From the NCBI RefSeq assembly GCF_001441615.1, contig NZ_LAXJ01000020.1:1-64000 (forward strand): a stretch of DNA of 64,000 nucleotides. Reading direction: 5' to 3'. A program made the position numbers and the translations under genes. This document shows positions 55,687 through 63,858 of the stretch, in pieces (position 1 is the first letter of the stretch; every line of letters starts with the position of its first letter). The notes under the pieces are model-generated. The model searched no databases and was not told the DNA's origin. It saw only the letters and a list, made by a program, of their open reading frames with translations. The DNA is from Roseovarius atlanticus. Lineage in GTDB: Bacteria; Pseudomonadota; Alphaproteobacteria; Rhodobacterales; Rhodobacteraceae.

Positions 55687-57534
55687 ATGTTCAAGTTTTT
55701 CGAAAACCTCGTTGATCCTTATGTGCCGTATGAAGAGTCGGACACGCCGCCGACGCGGCTGTGGCCGTTCATGCGGCTTTACATGGTGCCGTTTCGCCGG
55801 GTGTTCTGGATGGCCGGGATCATGTCGGTCGTGGTGGCCGCCATCGAGATCTGGCTGATCTACTATATGGGGCGGATCGTCGACATCCTGGCCGGCGACC
55901 CGATGGAGGTCTGGCGGGACTACGGCACCGAGATCATCGTGGTGGCGGTGTTCATTCTGTTGATCCGTCCCGCGATACAGGCGTTCGACGTGATGTTGCT
56001 GAACAACACGATCCTGCCGAATTTCGGCACGCTGATCCGCTGGCGGGCGCACAAGCATGTGCTGCGGCAATCTGTGGGCTGGTTCGAGAACGATTTTGCC
56101 GGCCGCATCGCGAACCGGATCATGCAGACCCCGCCGGCGGCGGGCGAAGCGGTGTTCCAGGCGTTCGACGCCATCGCGTTTTCCATCGCCTATATCATCG
56201 GGGCAGGTATATTGCTGAGTGATTCCGACCCGCGGCTGATGCTGCCGCTGATCGGGTGGCTGGCGCTGTACGGATGGCTGGTGCACTGGACGGTCAAACG
56301 GGTGCAGCCGGCCTCCAAGGCGGCGTCGGATGCGCGCAGCCTTGTGACGGGGCGCGTGGTGGATGCCTATACCAACATCCATTCGGTGAAGCTGTTCGCG
56401 CACAACACGCGCGAGGTGGAATATGCCAAGGACGCCATCGAACACGCGCGGCAGACCTTCCAGAACGAGATGCGGATCTATTCGGTGATGGACGTGGTCC
56501 TGACGCTGCTGAACGGTCTGCTGATCGTGGCGGTCGTGGGCTGGGCGTTCTGGCTGTGGATGCAGGGGCAGGCGAGTGTCGGCGTGGTGGCCGCGGCGAC
56601 GGCGCTGACCCTGCGGCTGAACGCGATGACCGGGTGGATTATGTGGGCGCTGACCTCGTTCTTTCGGCAACTGGGTGTCGTGGCCGAGGGGATGGAGACG
56701 ATTGCCCAGCCGATCACGCTGGTGGACGCGAAGGATGCCAAGCCGCTGGACATGCAGGAAGGCCGGATCGAGCTGCGGGAGCTATCGCATCACTTCGGGC
56801 GTGACAGTGGCGGGTTGGATCGGATTTCGCTGAATGTCCAACCGGGCGAGAAGATCGGGCTTGTGGGCCGGTCCGGGGCCGGGAAATCGACCCTGGTCAA
56901 GCTGCTTTTGCGGTTCTACGACGCGGAAAGAGGGCAGATCCTGATTGACGGGCAGGATATTTCCAAGGTGACCCAGGACACCCTACGCGACCGAATCGGA
57001 ATGGTGCAGCAGGACAGCTCGTTGCTGCATCGCTCGGTGCGTGACAACATCCTTTATGGCAAACCCGAGGCGAGCGAGGCAGAGATGCTGGAGGCGGCGA
57101 AGAAGGCCGAGGCGCATGACTTTATCCTCGATCTGGAAGACCCACAGGGGCGCACCGGCTATGACGCGCATGTTGGTGAACGCGGTGTGAAGCTGTCGGG
57201 TGGGCAGCGGCAGCGGATCACGCTGGCGCGGGTGATCCTGAAGGATGCGCCGATTTTGCTGTTGGACGAGGCGACCAGTGCGCTGGACAGCGAGGTGGAG
57301 GCGGCGATTCAGGAAACGCTTTATGGCATGATGGAAGGCAAGACCGTGATCGCGATTGCCCACCGCCTGTCGACGATCGCGCATATGGACCGCATCGTTG
57401 TGCTGGATCAGGGTCGAATTGTCGAAGAAGGCGGCCACGCCGAGCTGTTGGCGCAAGGCGGCCTCTACGCCCGGTTCTGGAGCCGTCAGTCGGGCGGGTT
57501 CATCAATGCCGACGAGGACGAGGCCGCGGAGTAG
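55687..57534 (+). CDS. ABC exporter, fused membrane and ATPase domains
   Basis: A 615-residue half-transporter. Six membrane helices (about 45-330, for example WMAGIMSVVVAAIEIWLIYY and MDVVLTLLNGLLIVAVVGWA) are followed by an ATPase domain. The ATPase has Walker A GLVGRSGAGKSTLVKLLLRF (about 391-410), Q-loop GMVQQDSSLL, signature VKLSGGQRQRITLARVILKD (about 503), Walker B ILLLDEATSALDSE and switch IAIAHRLSTIAHMD. Lipid A/multidrug exporters look like this; the cargo is unknown. ATG 55687 has GGAG eight bases upstream. The methyltransferase gene begins 3 bp after its stop. Confidence 0.93.
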   Translation: MFKFFENLVDPYVPYEESDTPPTRLWPFMRLYMVPFRRVFWMAGIMSVVVAAIEIWLIYYMGRIVDILAGDPMEVWRDYGTEIIVVAVFILLIRPAIQAFDVMLLNNTILPNFGTLIRWRAHKHVLRQSVGWFENDFAGRIANRIMQTPPAAGEAVFQAFDAIAFSIAYIIGAGILLSDSDPRLMLPLIGWLALYGWLVHWTVKRVQPASKAASDARSLVTGRVVDAYTNIHSVKLFAHNTREVEYAKDAIEHARQTFQNEMRIYSVMDVVLTLLNGLLIVAVVGWAFWLWMQGQASVGVVAAATALTLRLNAMTGWIMWALTSFFRQLGVVAEGMETIAQPITLVDAKDAKPLDMQEGRIELRELSHHFGRDSGGLDRISLNVQPGEKIGLVGRSGAGKSTLVKLLLRFYDAERGQILIDGQDISKVTQDTLRDRIGMVQQDSSLLHRSVRDNILYGKPEASEAEMLEAAKKAEAHDFILDLEDPQGRTGYDAHVGERGVKLSGGQRQRITLARVILKDAPILLLDEATSALDSEVEAAIQETLYGMMEGKTVIAIAHRLSTIAHMDRIVVLDQGRIVEEGGHAELLAQGGLYARFWSRQSGGFINADEDEAAE

Positions 57535-57537
57535 AGC

Positions 57538-58761
57538 ATGTCCGAAATCTTGGTAGAGCGGTTGGGTCATCTTGGCGACGGGATTGCCGAGGGGCCGGTT
57601 TATGCGCCCGGAGCCTTGCCCGGTGAACGTGTGAGCGGGACGCTTGAGGGCAACGTGCTGCGCGACGTGAGGATCGTCGAGCCGTCGAGCGTTCGGGTGA
57701 AGGCGCCGTGCCGGCATTACAAGTCTTGCGGCGGCTGCCAGTTGCAGCACGCGGACGATGCGTTTCTGGCGGAGTGGAAGACCGGGATCGTGCGCGAGGC
57801 GCTGGCGGCGCAGGGGATCGAGACCGAGATGCGCGAGATTGCCGTTTCCCGGGCCAACACGCGACGCAGGGCCGGATTTTCCGCAAGGCGGACCAAGAAG
57901 GGGGCGACCGCCGGCTTTCACGCCAAGGGATCGGACCTGATCGTGGAGCTGAGCGAGTGCCACGTGGTTGCGCCCGAACTGCTGGAAGGCGCGCGGGTGG
58001 CGCGGGAGCTGGCCCGGATCGGCACTAGCCGCAAAGGTGAGTTGAGCGTGGCGGTCGCTTTGTCCGAGGCGGGGCTGGACGTGCGCGTGGAGGGCGGCAA
58101 ACCGCTGGATGGGCCCTTGCGGATCGCGCTGGCGCAATTGGCCGAGGCCGAGGACCTCGCGCGGCTGGCCTGGGACGATGAAACCGTGGCCACGCGGCGA
58201 CCGCCGATACAGCGGTTTGACGGGATCGCCGTGACGCCGCCGCCGGGAGCGTTCTTGCAAGCAACGAAGGACTCCGAGCGTTTATTGCAGAATGAAGTTT
58301 CGGCAATTTTGGCTGGAACAGAGCCTGTTATCGACGTGTTTGCCGGGTGTGGGACATTCGCCCCGCCATTGGCGCGCGAGCGGGCGGTTCACGCAGTCGA
58401 AGGCAGCGCGGCGATGACGAAGGCTCTGGACGATGGGTGGCGCCACAGTGATCGGCTGAAGAAGATTACGGTCGAGACGCGGGACCTGTTTCGCCAACCG
58501 ATCATGGCCGAGGATCTGACACGGTTTGGCGGCGCCGTGATCGACCCGCCGCGCGCCGGGGCGGAGGCGCAGTGCCGCGAGCTGGCCAAGGCGCAGGTGC
58601 CGGTGATCGCTTATGTGTCGTGCAACCCGGTGACGTTCGCCCGCGATGCGAAAATCCTGAGCGAGGCGGGCTATGCGGTGGAATGGGTGCGGCCGGTCGA
58701 TCAGTTCCGCTGGTCGGTTCACGTTGAGCTTGTTGCAGCAATTCACCGCAAAATGGGGTGA
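57538..58761 (+). CDS. TrmA/RlmCD-family 23S rRNA or tRNA uracil-5-methyltransferase
   Basis: A 407-residue SAM-dependent RNA methyltransferase with a short TRAM-like N-terminus (ERLGHLGDGIAEGPVYAPGA) and a 4Fe-4S site, CRHYKSCGGC (C58, C64, C67) plus C141 in ELSECHVV. The methyltransferase core has SAM-binding VIDVFAGCGTFAPPLA, DPPRAGAEAQ and the catalytic Cys in IAYVSCNPVTFARDA (about 362). The cluster points to the RlmC/RlmD branch rather than tRNA-specific TrmA. The target base is not decidable here. The annotation space between ABC and this gene is only 3 bp. Confidence 0.92.
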   Translation: MSEILVERLGHLGDGIAEGPVYAPGALPGERVSGTLEGNVLRDVRIVEPSSVRVKAPCRHYKSCGGCQLQHADDAFLAEWKTGIVREALAAQGIETEMREIAVSRANTRRRAGFSARRTKKGATAGFHAKGSDLIVELSECHVVAPELLEGARVARELARIGTSRKGELSVAVALSEAGLDVRVEGGKPLDGPLRIALAQLAEAEDLARLAWDDETVATRRPPIQRFDGIAVTPPPGAFLQATKDSERLLQNEVSAILAGTEPVIDVFAGCGTFAPPLARERAVHAVEGSAAMTKALDDGWRHSDRLKKITVETRDLFRQPIMAEDLTRFGGAVIDPPRAGAEAQCRELAKAQVPVIAYVSCNPVTFARDAKILSEAGYAVEWVRPVDQFRWSVHVELVAAIHRKMG

Positions 58762-58839
58762 CCGACGCAATTTTGAAATGACGCGACTGGCCTGACATTG
58801 TAAAACGTTACCAGGGACAGGCAGCAGGGCAATCGAGCA

Positions 58840-59349
58840 ATGAATCGTAGAAATTTCGTGCTTCTTTCGGCCGCCAGCGCGTTTTTGGCGGCCTGTGGAT
58901 CCAAGTTCAAATCGTACAATGGTCCGGAGGTGACGCAGGTTCTGATCAGCAAGAGCCGGCGGCGGATGTACCTTTTTCACCACGACAAGGTGCTGAAGGC
59001 GTATGACGTGGACCTGGGCTTTACCGCCGCAGGACACAAGCAGTTCGAGGGTGACGGCAAAACGCCGGAGGGCGATTACTTTATCGACCGGCGCAATCCG
59101 AACAGCTCTTTCCACCTGTCGCTGGGGATTTCCTACCCGAACGAGGCGGACCGCGCCTTTGCCAAGGCACAGGGCAAGAAGCCGGGTGGCGATATCTTTA
59201 TCCATGGAGAGCCCAACGATCTGGGCTGGATTCGCAAGCGGCGGCTGGGGCGGGACTGGACCGCCGGGTGCATTTCCGTTCGGAACAAGGAAATGGAAAA
59301 GATCTATGCGATGGTGCGGACCGGCACCCCGATCCGCATTACGCCATGA
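58840..59349 (+). CDS. L,D-transpeptidase (YkuD) lipoprotein
   Basis: A 169-residue protein with a lipoprotein signal (NFVLLSAASAFLAAC, lipobox LAAC, acylated C19) preceded by RR. The YkuD domain shows TQVLISKSRRRMYLFHHDKV, GKTPEGDYFIDRRNPNSSFH, and the active-site pair GGDIFIHGEPN and RDWTAGCISVRNKEM (nucleophilic Cys in TAGC rather than SHGC). Such enzymes make 3-3 peptidoglycan crosslinks, attach lipoproteins or cleave them; the YafK-like form is the closest pattern. An envelope group with a CAP lipoprotein and a second YkuD protein follows. Confidence 0.9.
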   Translation: MNRRNFVLLSAASAFLAACGSKFKSYNGPEVTQVLISKSRRRMYLFHHDKVLKAYDVDLGFTAAGHKQFEGDGKTPEGDYFIDRRNPNSSFHLSLGISYPNEADRAFAKAQGKKPGGDIFIHGEPNDLGWIRKRRLGRDWTAGCISVRNKEMEKIYAMVRTGTPIRITP

Positions 59350-59357
59350 CGGGTGGG

Positions 59358-59873
59358 CTACTTGCCCATCACCAGCGTCCACCAGATCTTGCCGTTGCGT
59401 TCCTGTTCCCAGGAAAAGCCCATTTGCCGGGCGTCGGGCGCCATGATGACCTGTTTGGTCGAAGGTTCGGCCATCCAGGCGGTCAGGGTCTCAAGCTCGG
59501 TCTCGTAGGTTTCCGAGATGTTTTCCCCCACAAGCTCGCCGGCATAGCCGACGCGGCGGACCCGGTCGATCGGCGAGGAGCCGTCGGAGCCGAAATGCCA
59601 CGGGCGGTTCTGGACCGACATGTCGCGGGAATGCGTGGCGGCGGCGGCGTTCAATTGCGCGTTCAGCTGAACGGCCGGACGCCCGGCGGCCTGACGCAGG
59701 GCGTTGACGGCGTCGAGCATCCGGTACTGGATCTCGGCGGTGTCGCCCGAGCGGATGCGGTAGACCTGGGGCAGAGGCTCGCCGTTGGGGCCGACAGCGG
59801 TTTCAGGCGGCGGCGGCGCGCACGCCGACAGGAACACAAGTGCGGAAACCAGCAGGCCAAAAATACGCGTCAT
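59358..59873 (-). CDS. CAP/SCP-domain lipoprotein
   Basis: A 171-residue protein with a lipobox (FGLLVSALVFLSAC, C18) and a proline-rich start, then a CAP domain: EIQYRMLDAVNALRQAAGRP, LNAAAATHSRDMSVQNRPWH, AGELVGENISETYETELETL and WWTLVMGK. The His in ATHSRDM and Glu in GENIS are the conserved CAP-cavity residues. Bacterial CAP proteins are exported and of mostly unknown role. It is convergent with the first YkuD gene, 8 bp away, and reads away from the second. Confidence 0.9.
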   Translation of the reverse strand: MTRIFGLLVSALVFLSACAPPPPETAVGPNGEPLPQVYRIRSGDTAEIQYRMLDAVNALRQAAGRPAVQLNAQLNAAAATHSRDMSVQNRPWHFGSDGSSPIDRVRRVGYAGELVGENISETYETELETLTAWMAEPSTKQVIMAPDARQMGFSWEQERNGKIWWTLVMGK

Positions 59874-60041
59874 CAGTGTCTACCACCCAGAAGATTGTTC
59901 GACTCGCCTCTTAGCGTGGCTGACGTGGTGTTTCAAACCCACAACCGCGTCATGTGCGCGAATGTTGCCGGTTTGATTTGCGACTGAGGCATTCGAGCCA
60001 TATGCTTTGGACAGTTTCAAAGCAGACAGTTGGAGCACGAC

Positions 60042-60632
60042 ATGTCTTTTGACCCCAAAGATTTGTTCAGCCGGCGTGCTTTCCTGGCGGGCACCGCGGC
60101 AGCTCTGGGTGCGCCGGCGCTGGCGCAGACCGGCACGACCGAGATGGAAAGCGCTATCAGCCGATCGGTGCAGCGCAATATTTCGAGCTTTCGCGCCGCG
60201 GACTGGCGGCCGCATTTCAGCAGCCTGAGGAACGGTGCGATCCTGGTCGATATCTCGTCCCGCGCGCTGCATTTCTGGGACGAGGACGGACAGACGAAGT
60301 TCCTGTTTCCGTCAAGCATCCCGATGTCGGAGGAATTGACGCGGCGGGGCCGAACCCGGGTGGTGCGCAAGGTGGAAGGGCCGGATTGGCGTCCCACGCC
60401 TTCGATGTTGAAGCGGAACCCCAACTGGCCGTCCTATGTGCCGCCGGGGCCGGACAACCCGCTGGGCACGCACGCGCTGTACCTCGGCTGGACCTATTAC
60501 AGGATCCACGGCACGCATGACACGCGCAAGATCGGGCGGCGGTCGTCGAACGGGTGTATCGGGCTTTACAACGAGCATATCGCACAGTTGTTCGCCCGGG
60601 CCAAGGTGGGCACGCAGGTTCTGGTAATCTGA
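60042..60632 (+). CDS. L,D-transpeptidase (YkuD), Tat-type signal
   Basis: A 196-residue protein with a twin-arginine-like signal (FSRRAFLAGTAAALGAPALA) and a YkuD domain: AILVDISSRALHFWDEDGQT, GPDNPLGTHALYLGWTYYRI, and HGTHDTRKIGRRSSNGCIGL with the HGT His and the nucleophilic Cys in SNGC. It matches the common ErfK/YbiS/YcfS/YnhG group of periplasmic transpeptidases. TGGAG lies seven bases before ATG 60042; a TTG at 60030 is unlikely. Downstream is a family 1 repeat. Confidence 0.92.
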   Translation: MSFDPKDLFSRRAFLAGTAAALGAPALAQTGTTEMESAISRSVQRNISSFRAADWRPHFSSLRNGAILVDISSRALHFWDEDGQTKFLFPSSIPMSEELTRRGRTRVVRKVEGPDWRPTPSMLKRNPNWPSYVPPGPDNPLGTHALYLGWTYYRIHGTHDTRKIGRRSSNGCIGLYNEHIAQLFARAKVGTQVLVI

Positions 60633-60715
60633 CGCGGATTGCGCTGGAATAGAGACGAATGTGTGCAGCGTTCCGGCGCTGCCTTTTCTTTTTGTTTGGA
60701 GCGCCAAGCCGCTTC

Positions 60716-60880
60716 GCGCGGAGTCAAGGCCGAAGGCCGCCGCGCATCGACGGGCCGCCCCCTCGGCCCGGCGATTTGGCAAAGCCTGGTGCGCCGCTCG
60801 ACGGTCTTTCGGATTTGGCAGGAATAAAGTGCTTCTGAATGACTGTCTGATCGCCGCGCCGCGGCCCGTCGACACGCGGC
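60716..60880 (+). repeat. Dispersed hairpin-forming intergenic repeat, family 1, copy 2
   Basis: This block has the same architecture and orientation as 15699-15869: GCGCGG/CCGCGC (60716-60721 with 60740-60745) around a short GGCC-GAA-GGCC hairpin, then 19-bp inverted arms at 60739-60757 and 60862-60880 (17 of 19 paired). The inner segment shares CGGATTTGGC and ATAAAGTG with copy 1. The hairpin sequence differs but pairing is kept. The right arm ends 1 bp from the hemH stop. A T-rich stem (60675-60705) precedes it. Confidence 0.75.
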
Positions 60881-60881
60881 T

Positions 60882-61943
60882 TTAGTCAAGCCAGCCCTTG
60901 AGGTTGTCTTCGATCACCGTGCTCAGCGCCTTGATATGCGCGTCGCTGTCGTTGAGGCAGGGAATATAGAGGAACTCCTCGCCGCCGGCCTCCTCGAAGC
61001 TTTCCTTGATCTCTTCGTTGATCTCTTCCAGCGTCTCGATGCAGTCGGCGGAAAAGGCGGGGGCGATGACGGCGATGTTCTTCTTGCCGTCCTCGGCCAG
61101 CTTGGCGACATGTTCGACCGTGTAGGGGCGCAGCCATTCCTCGGGGCCGAAGACCGACTGGAACGTGGTGGTGATCTGGGTGTCATCCCAGCCCAACCGT
61201 TCCTTCAGCAGGCGCGTCGTTTTCTGGCACTGGCAGTGGTAGGGGTCGCCTTGGTTGAGGTAGCGCTGCGGCATCCCGTGGTAGGAGACGACGAGGATCT
61301 CGGGCTTCGTTTCAGTCTCTGCATAGGCCTTTTCGACCGATTGGGCCAACGCCTCAATATAAAGCGGATGTTCGAAATAGGGCTCGACCACGCGGGCGAT
61401 GGGCTGCCAGGTTTCGTCCATCAGGGCGCGGAAGAACTGGTCATTCGCGGTGGCAGAGGTGGCGCCGGCGTAGTGCGGGTAAAGCGGGAAAAACAGGATC
61501 CGGGTGCAGCCGGCCTCGACCAGCTTGCGGACCTTGGACTTGGTCGAGGGGTTGCCGTAGCGCATACAGAAATCGACCATGACGTTGTCGCCATAGCGCG
61601 CCTTGAGCGCCTCGGACAGCTTGGTCGTCTGGTCGCGGGTGATGGTCATCAGGGGGCTTTCGCCCTTGTCCTCGTTCCAGATGGATTTGTAGGCCTCGCC
61701 GCTGGTGAACGGGCGTTTCGACAGGATCACCAGTTGCAGAAGCGGCTGCCAGAGCCAGGGCGAATAGTCGATGACGCGGCGGTCCGACAGGAACTCGTTC
61801 AGGTAGCGCCGCATGGACCAGTAGCCGTAATCGTCGGGCGTGCCGAGATTGGCGATGAGGACGCCCGTTTTCGGTTCCGGAATGGCCGGGTGGTCGGACG
61901 GGGCGTGGACAGGACAGGTCTTGTTCTTGGCGGCGTCAAACAT
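60882..61943 (-). CDS. hemH: Ferrochelatase
   Basis: HemH inserts iron into protoporphyrin IX at the inner membrane. The 353-residue product has GVLIANLGTPDDYGYWSMRR, the conserved YSPWLWQPLLQLVIL region, FFPLYPHYAGATSATANDQF, the catalytic His in ILVVSYHGMPQRYLNQGDPY, and VIAPAFSADCIETLEEINEE. Several cysteines (CQCQ after DPYH, PCLND) could support a 2Fe-2S cluster, but this is unproven. ATG 61943 has only a weak ribosome-binding site; the frame is open to a GTG at 61982. It ends against a family 1 repeat. Confidence 0.94.
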   Translation of the reverse strand: MFDAAKNKTCPVHAPSDHPAIPEPKTGVLIANLGTPDDYGYWSMRRYLNEFLSDRRVIDYSPWLWQPLLQLVILSKRPFTSGEAYKSIWNEDKGESPLMTITRDQTTKLSEALKARYGDNVMVDFCMRYGNPSTKSKVRKLVEAGCTRILFFPLYPHYAGATSATANDQFFRALMDETWQPIARVVEPYFEHPLYIEALAQSVEKAYAETETKPEILVVSYHGMPQRYLNQGDPYHCQCQKTTRLLKERLGWDDTQITTTFQSVFGPEEWLRPYTVEHVAKLAEDGKKNIAVIAPAFSADCIETLEEINEEIKESFEEAGGEEFLYIPCLNDSDAHIKALSTVIEDNLKGWLD

Positions 61944-62003
61944 GGGCGGGCGTCTTTTCTTGTCGGATGGGATCACGGACACATAAAGGATTGCGGTCGG
62001 TCG

Positions 62004-62819
62004 TCAATCTTTGAGCTTGGTCTCGGAGGTGCCGAGGGCATCGGCGAGACGTGTTGTCGCGCTTCCGGGGCGGAGGGGCTGGGGCTGGTCGGCGGAAGGG
62101 GCCCAGCCGGTGAGGGTGATCAGCTCGAAGGTGGCGGGGATGCGGCCGTCGGGGGTGCTGAAAGAGCTGGCGTAGAGGTCTGCGGCGCGCAGGAGCACGT
62201 CGCGGCGGGTGAAATTGCGGGGCCGTGCGTTAAGCGCGTTGGCCTCGCCCATGGCGCGCAGGTCGTGCATCAGGGCGATGAGGTTTTCGTAGCTGACATC
62301 GAGCGGCAGGGTGTCGGCGACGGGTAAGGCGAAGCCGGCGCGTTGCAGGAGCGCGCCGAGGTCGCGGATATCACCCATCGGAAGGACCCGGGGTGAAAGG
62401 CCGCCGCGCAGGTCGGATTCGGCCTGCGCGAGGACGGCGCGGAGCTGATGCAGGGTCTGGCCGCCGAAGAAGACGGCGATGAACAGGCCATCGGGGCGCA
62501 GGGCGCGGCGGCATTGGATCAGTTGGCCTACGGGGTCGTCGGCCCAGTGGAGCGACATGGCGTGCAGTATCAAGTCGCGCGATTCAGGCTCTAACGCGAG
62601 GGTTTCGGTGTCGGCTACGATCTGCGCCTCGGGGAACGCGGCCTTCCACGGGTCGGGCAGGCCAGTGACGATGCTCGCATCCGTAAAGGATTTGTTAACG
62701 AAACTTAGCCGATCCTGCACCTCGTCGATCGCGGTCTCGTGCAGGAACAGCGCGGGGTCGCGGCTGGCCCGTTGGCGGTTGCGCCGAAGCGCGCGGCGAT
62801 CGGTGAGGGTTCTGGTCAT
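62004..62819 (-). CDS. NDUFAF5/BioC-like methyltransferase-fold protein with degenerate motif I
   Basis: A 271-residue class I methyltransferase-fold protein. DRRALRRNRQRASRDPALFL followed by DEVQDRLSFVN is the opening of the complex I assembly factor NDUFAF5 family, and LILHAMSLHWADDPVGQLIQ, CRRALRPDGLFIAVFFGGQT and LRAVLAQAESDLRGGLSPRV follow as in that family. The glycine-rich SAM loop is missing: FTDASIVTGLPDPW stands where LDLGCGxG is expected. Catalysis is therefore uncertain. ATG 62819 faces comF across only 14 bp. Confidence 0.82.
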   Translation of the reverse strand: MTRTLTDRRALRRNRQRASRDPALFLHETAIDEVQDRLSFVNKSFTDASIVTGLPDPWKAAFPEAQIVADTETLALEPESRDLILHAMSLHWADDPVGQLIQCRRALRPDGLFIAVFFGGQTLHQLRAVLAQAESDLRGGLSPRVLPMGDIRDLGALLQRAGFALPVADTLPLDVSYENLIALMHDLRAMGEANALNARPRNFTRRDVLLRAADLYASSFSTPDGRIPATFELITLTGWAPSADQPQPLRPGSATTRLADALGTSETKLKD

Positions 62820-62833
62820 GGTGGCTAAATAGA

Positions 62834-63565
62834 GTGGCTTTCGAGGCAATTCAAACGGCGCTTCGCGTGGTCTATCCGCCACGCTGCACCTTGTGCGGCG
62901 GATTGGTGGACAGCGAGTTCGGCCTGTGTGGGCCATGCTGGCGTGACACGCCTGTACTTGCCGGGCTGGTCTGTGACCTGTGCGGCAGTCCGTTGCCCGG
63001 CGAGGAGACGGATGGGTATGCGCGGTGCGACGACTGCCTGCGGGTGGCGCGGCCCTGGCAGAAAGGGCGCGCGGCGCTGATCTACAAGGACAATGCGCGC
63101 AAGCTGGTGCTGGCGTTGAAGCATGGCGACCGGCATGACGTGGTACCGTTGGCGGCGACTTGGATGAAACGGGCGGCCGCGCCGTTGCTGGTGCCGGAGT
63201 GCCTGTTCGTGCCGGTGCCGTTGCACTGGACCCGACTGTTGAAACGGCGGTTCAACCAGTCGGCCCTGCTGGCGCAGGCGGTGTCGAAGGAGGTGAATGC
63301 GGCGTGGTGCCCCGACGTGCTGGACCGGGTGAAGCGGACGCCATCTCTGGACGGGATGGGCATGGAGGCGCGGTTCGCGACGCTGGATGCAGCCATAGGC
63401 GTAAGGCAGGGGCGGCGCGTGAGGATCCAGGGACGCGTTGTGATACTGGTGGATGACGTGATGACATCGGGCGCGACACTGGCGGCCTGCGCCAAAGCCT
63501 TGCTGGCGGGGGGCGCGGCGGAGGTCAGGACACTGACACTGGCGCGCGTGGTCAAGGATGCTTAA
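62834..63565 (+). CDS. ComF family phosphoribosyltransferase-like protein
   Basis: A 243-residue protein with an N-terminal zinc-finger-like region of paired cysteines (PRCTLCGGL, LCGPCW, VCDLCGSPL, RCDDCLR) and a C-terminal phosphoribosyltransferase fold with VVILVDDVMTSGATLAACAK. ComF helps natural transformation and DNA handling in competent bacteria; its enzymatic role is not settled. The likely start is GTG 62834, with no clear ribosome-binding site in the 14-bp gap to the divergent methyltransferase gene, so it may be leaderless. grxC follows after 35 bp. Confidence 0.88.
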   Translation: MAFEAIQTALRVVYPPRCTLCGGLVDSEFGLCGPCWRDTPVLAGLVCDLCGSPLPGEETDGYARCDDCLRVARPWQKGRAALIYKDNARKLVLALKHGDRHDVVPLAATWMKRAAAPLLVPECLFVPVPLHWTRLLKRRFNQSALLAQAVSKEVNAAWCPDVLDRVKRTPSLDGMGMEARFATLDAAIGVRQGRRVRIQGRVVILVDDVMTSGATLAACAKALLAGGAAEVRTLTLARVVKDA

Positions 63566-63600
63566 GTAAGGTCCAACCACGGAAAGGATTGGACCCTGTC

Positions 63601-63858
63601 ATGAGACCCGTCGAAATCTACACCTCGCAGCTTTGCGGATTTTGCCACGCGGCCAAGCGGCTGCTGTCGCAGAAGGGTGTGGACTATACCGAGATCGACG
63701 TGGGGCGGGAACCGGAGAAGCGGGCCGAGATGACCCAGCGCGCGAATGGCGGGCGGACGGTGCCGCAGATTTTCGTGGGCGACGTGCATGTGGGCGGCTG
63801 TGACGAGCTTTATGCGCTGGACCGGGCGGGCAAGCTGGATGCGCTGCTGAAGGCATGA
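63601..63858 (+). CDS. grxC: Glutaredoxin 3
   Basis: An 85-residue dithiol glutaredoxin that uses glutathione to reduce disulfides. The active site is SQLCGFCHAAKRLL (C12, C15), and GGRTVPQIFVGDVHVGGCDE contains the TVP glutathione-binding loop and the GGCDE motif. AAAGGA lies upstream. The stop overlaps the start of the nitrilase-family gene (ATGA). The order comF-grxC-nitrilase is usual in this group. Confidence 0.95.
   Translation: MRPVEIYTSQLCGFCHAAKRLLSQKGVDYTEIDVGREPEKRAEMTQRANGGRTVPQIFVGDVHVGGCDELYALDRAGKLDALLKA

Noticed and set aside
56983..58260. 425-codon frame antisense to the ABC exporter and RNA methyltransferase
   Set aside because: It spans two well-supported genes and has no recognisable domain.
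60936..62327. Long open frame antisense to hemH (463 codons)
   Set aside because: The hemH motifs are complete on the other strand. The antisense product is a Gly/Val/Arg-rich shadow.
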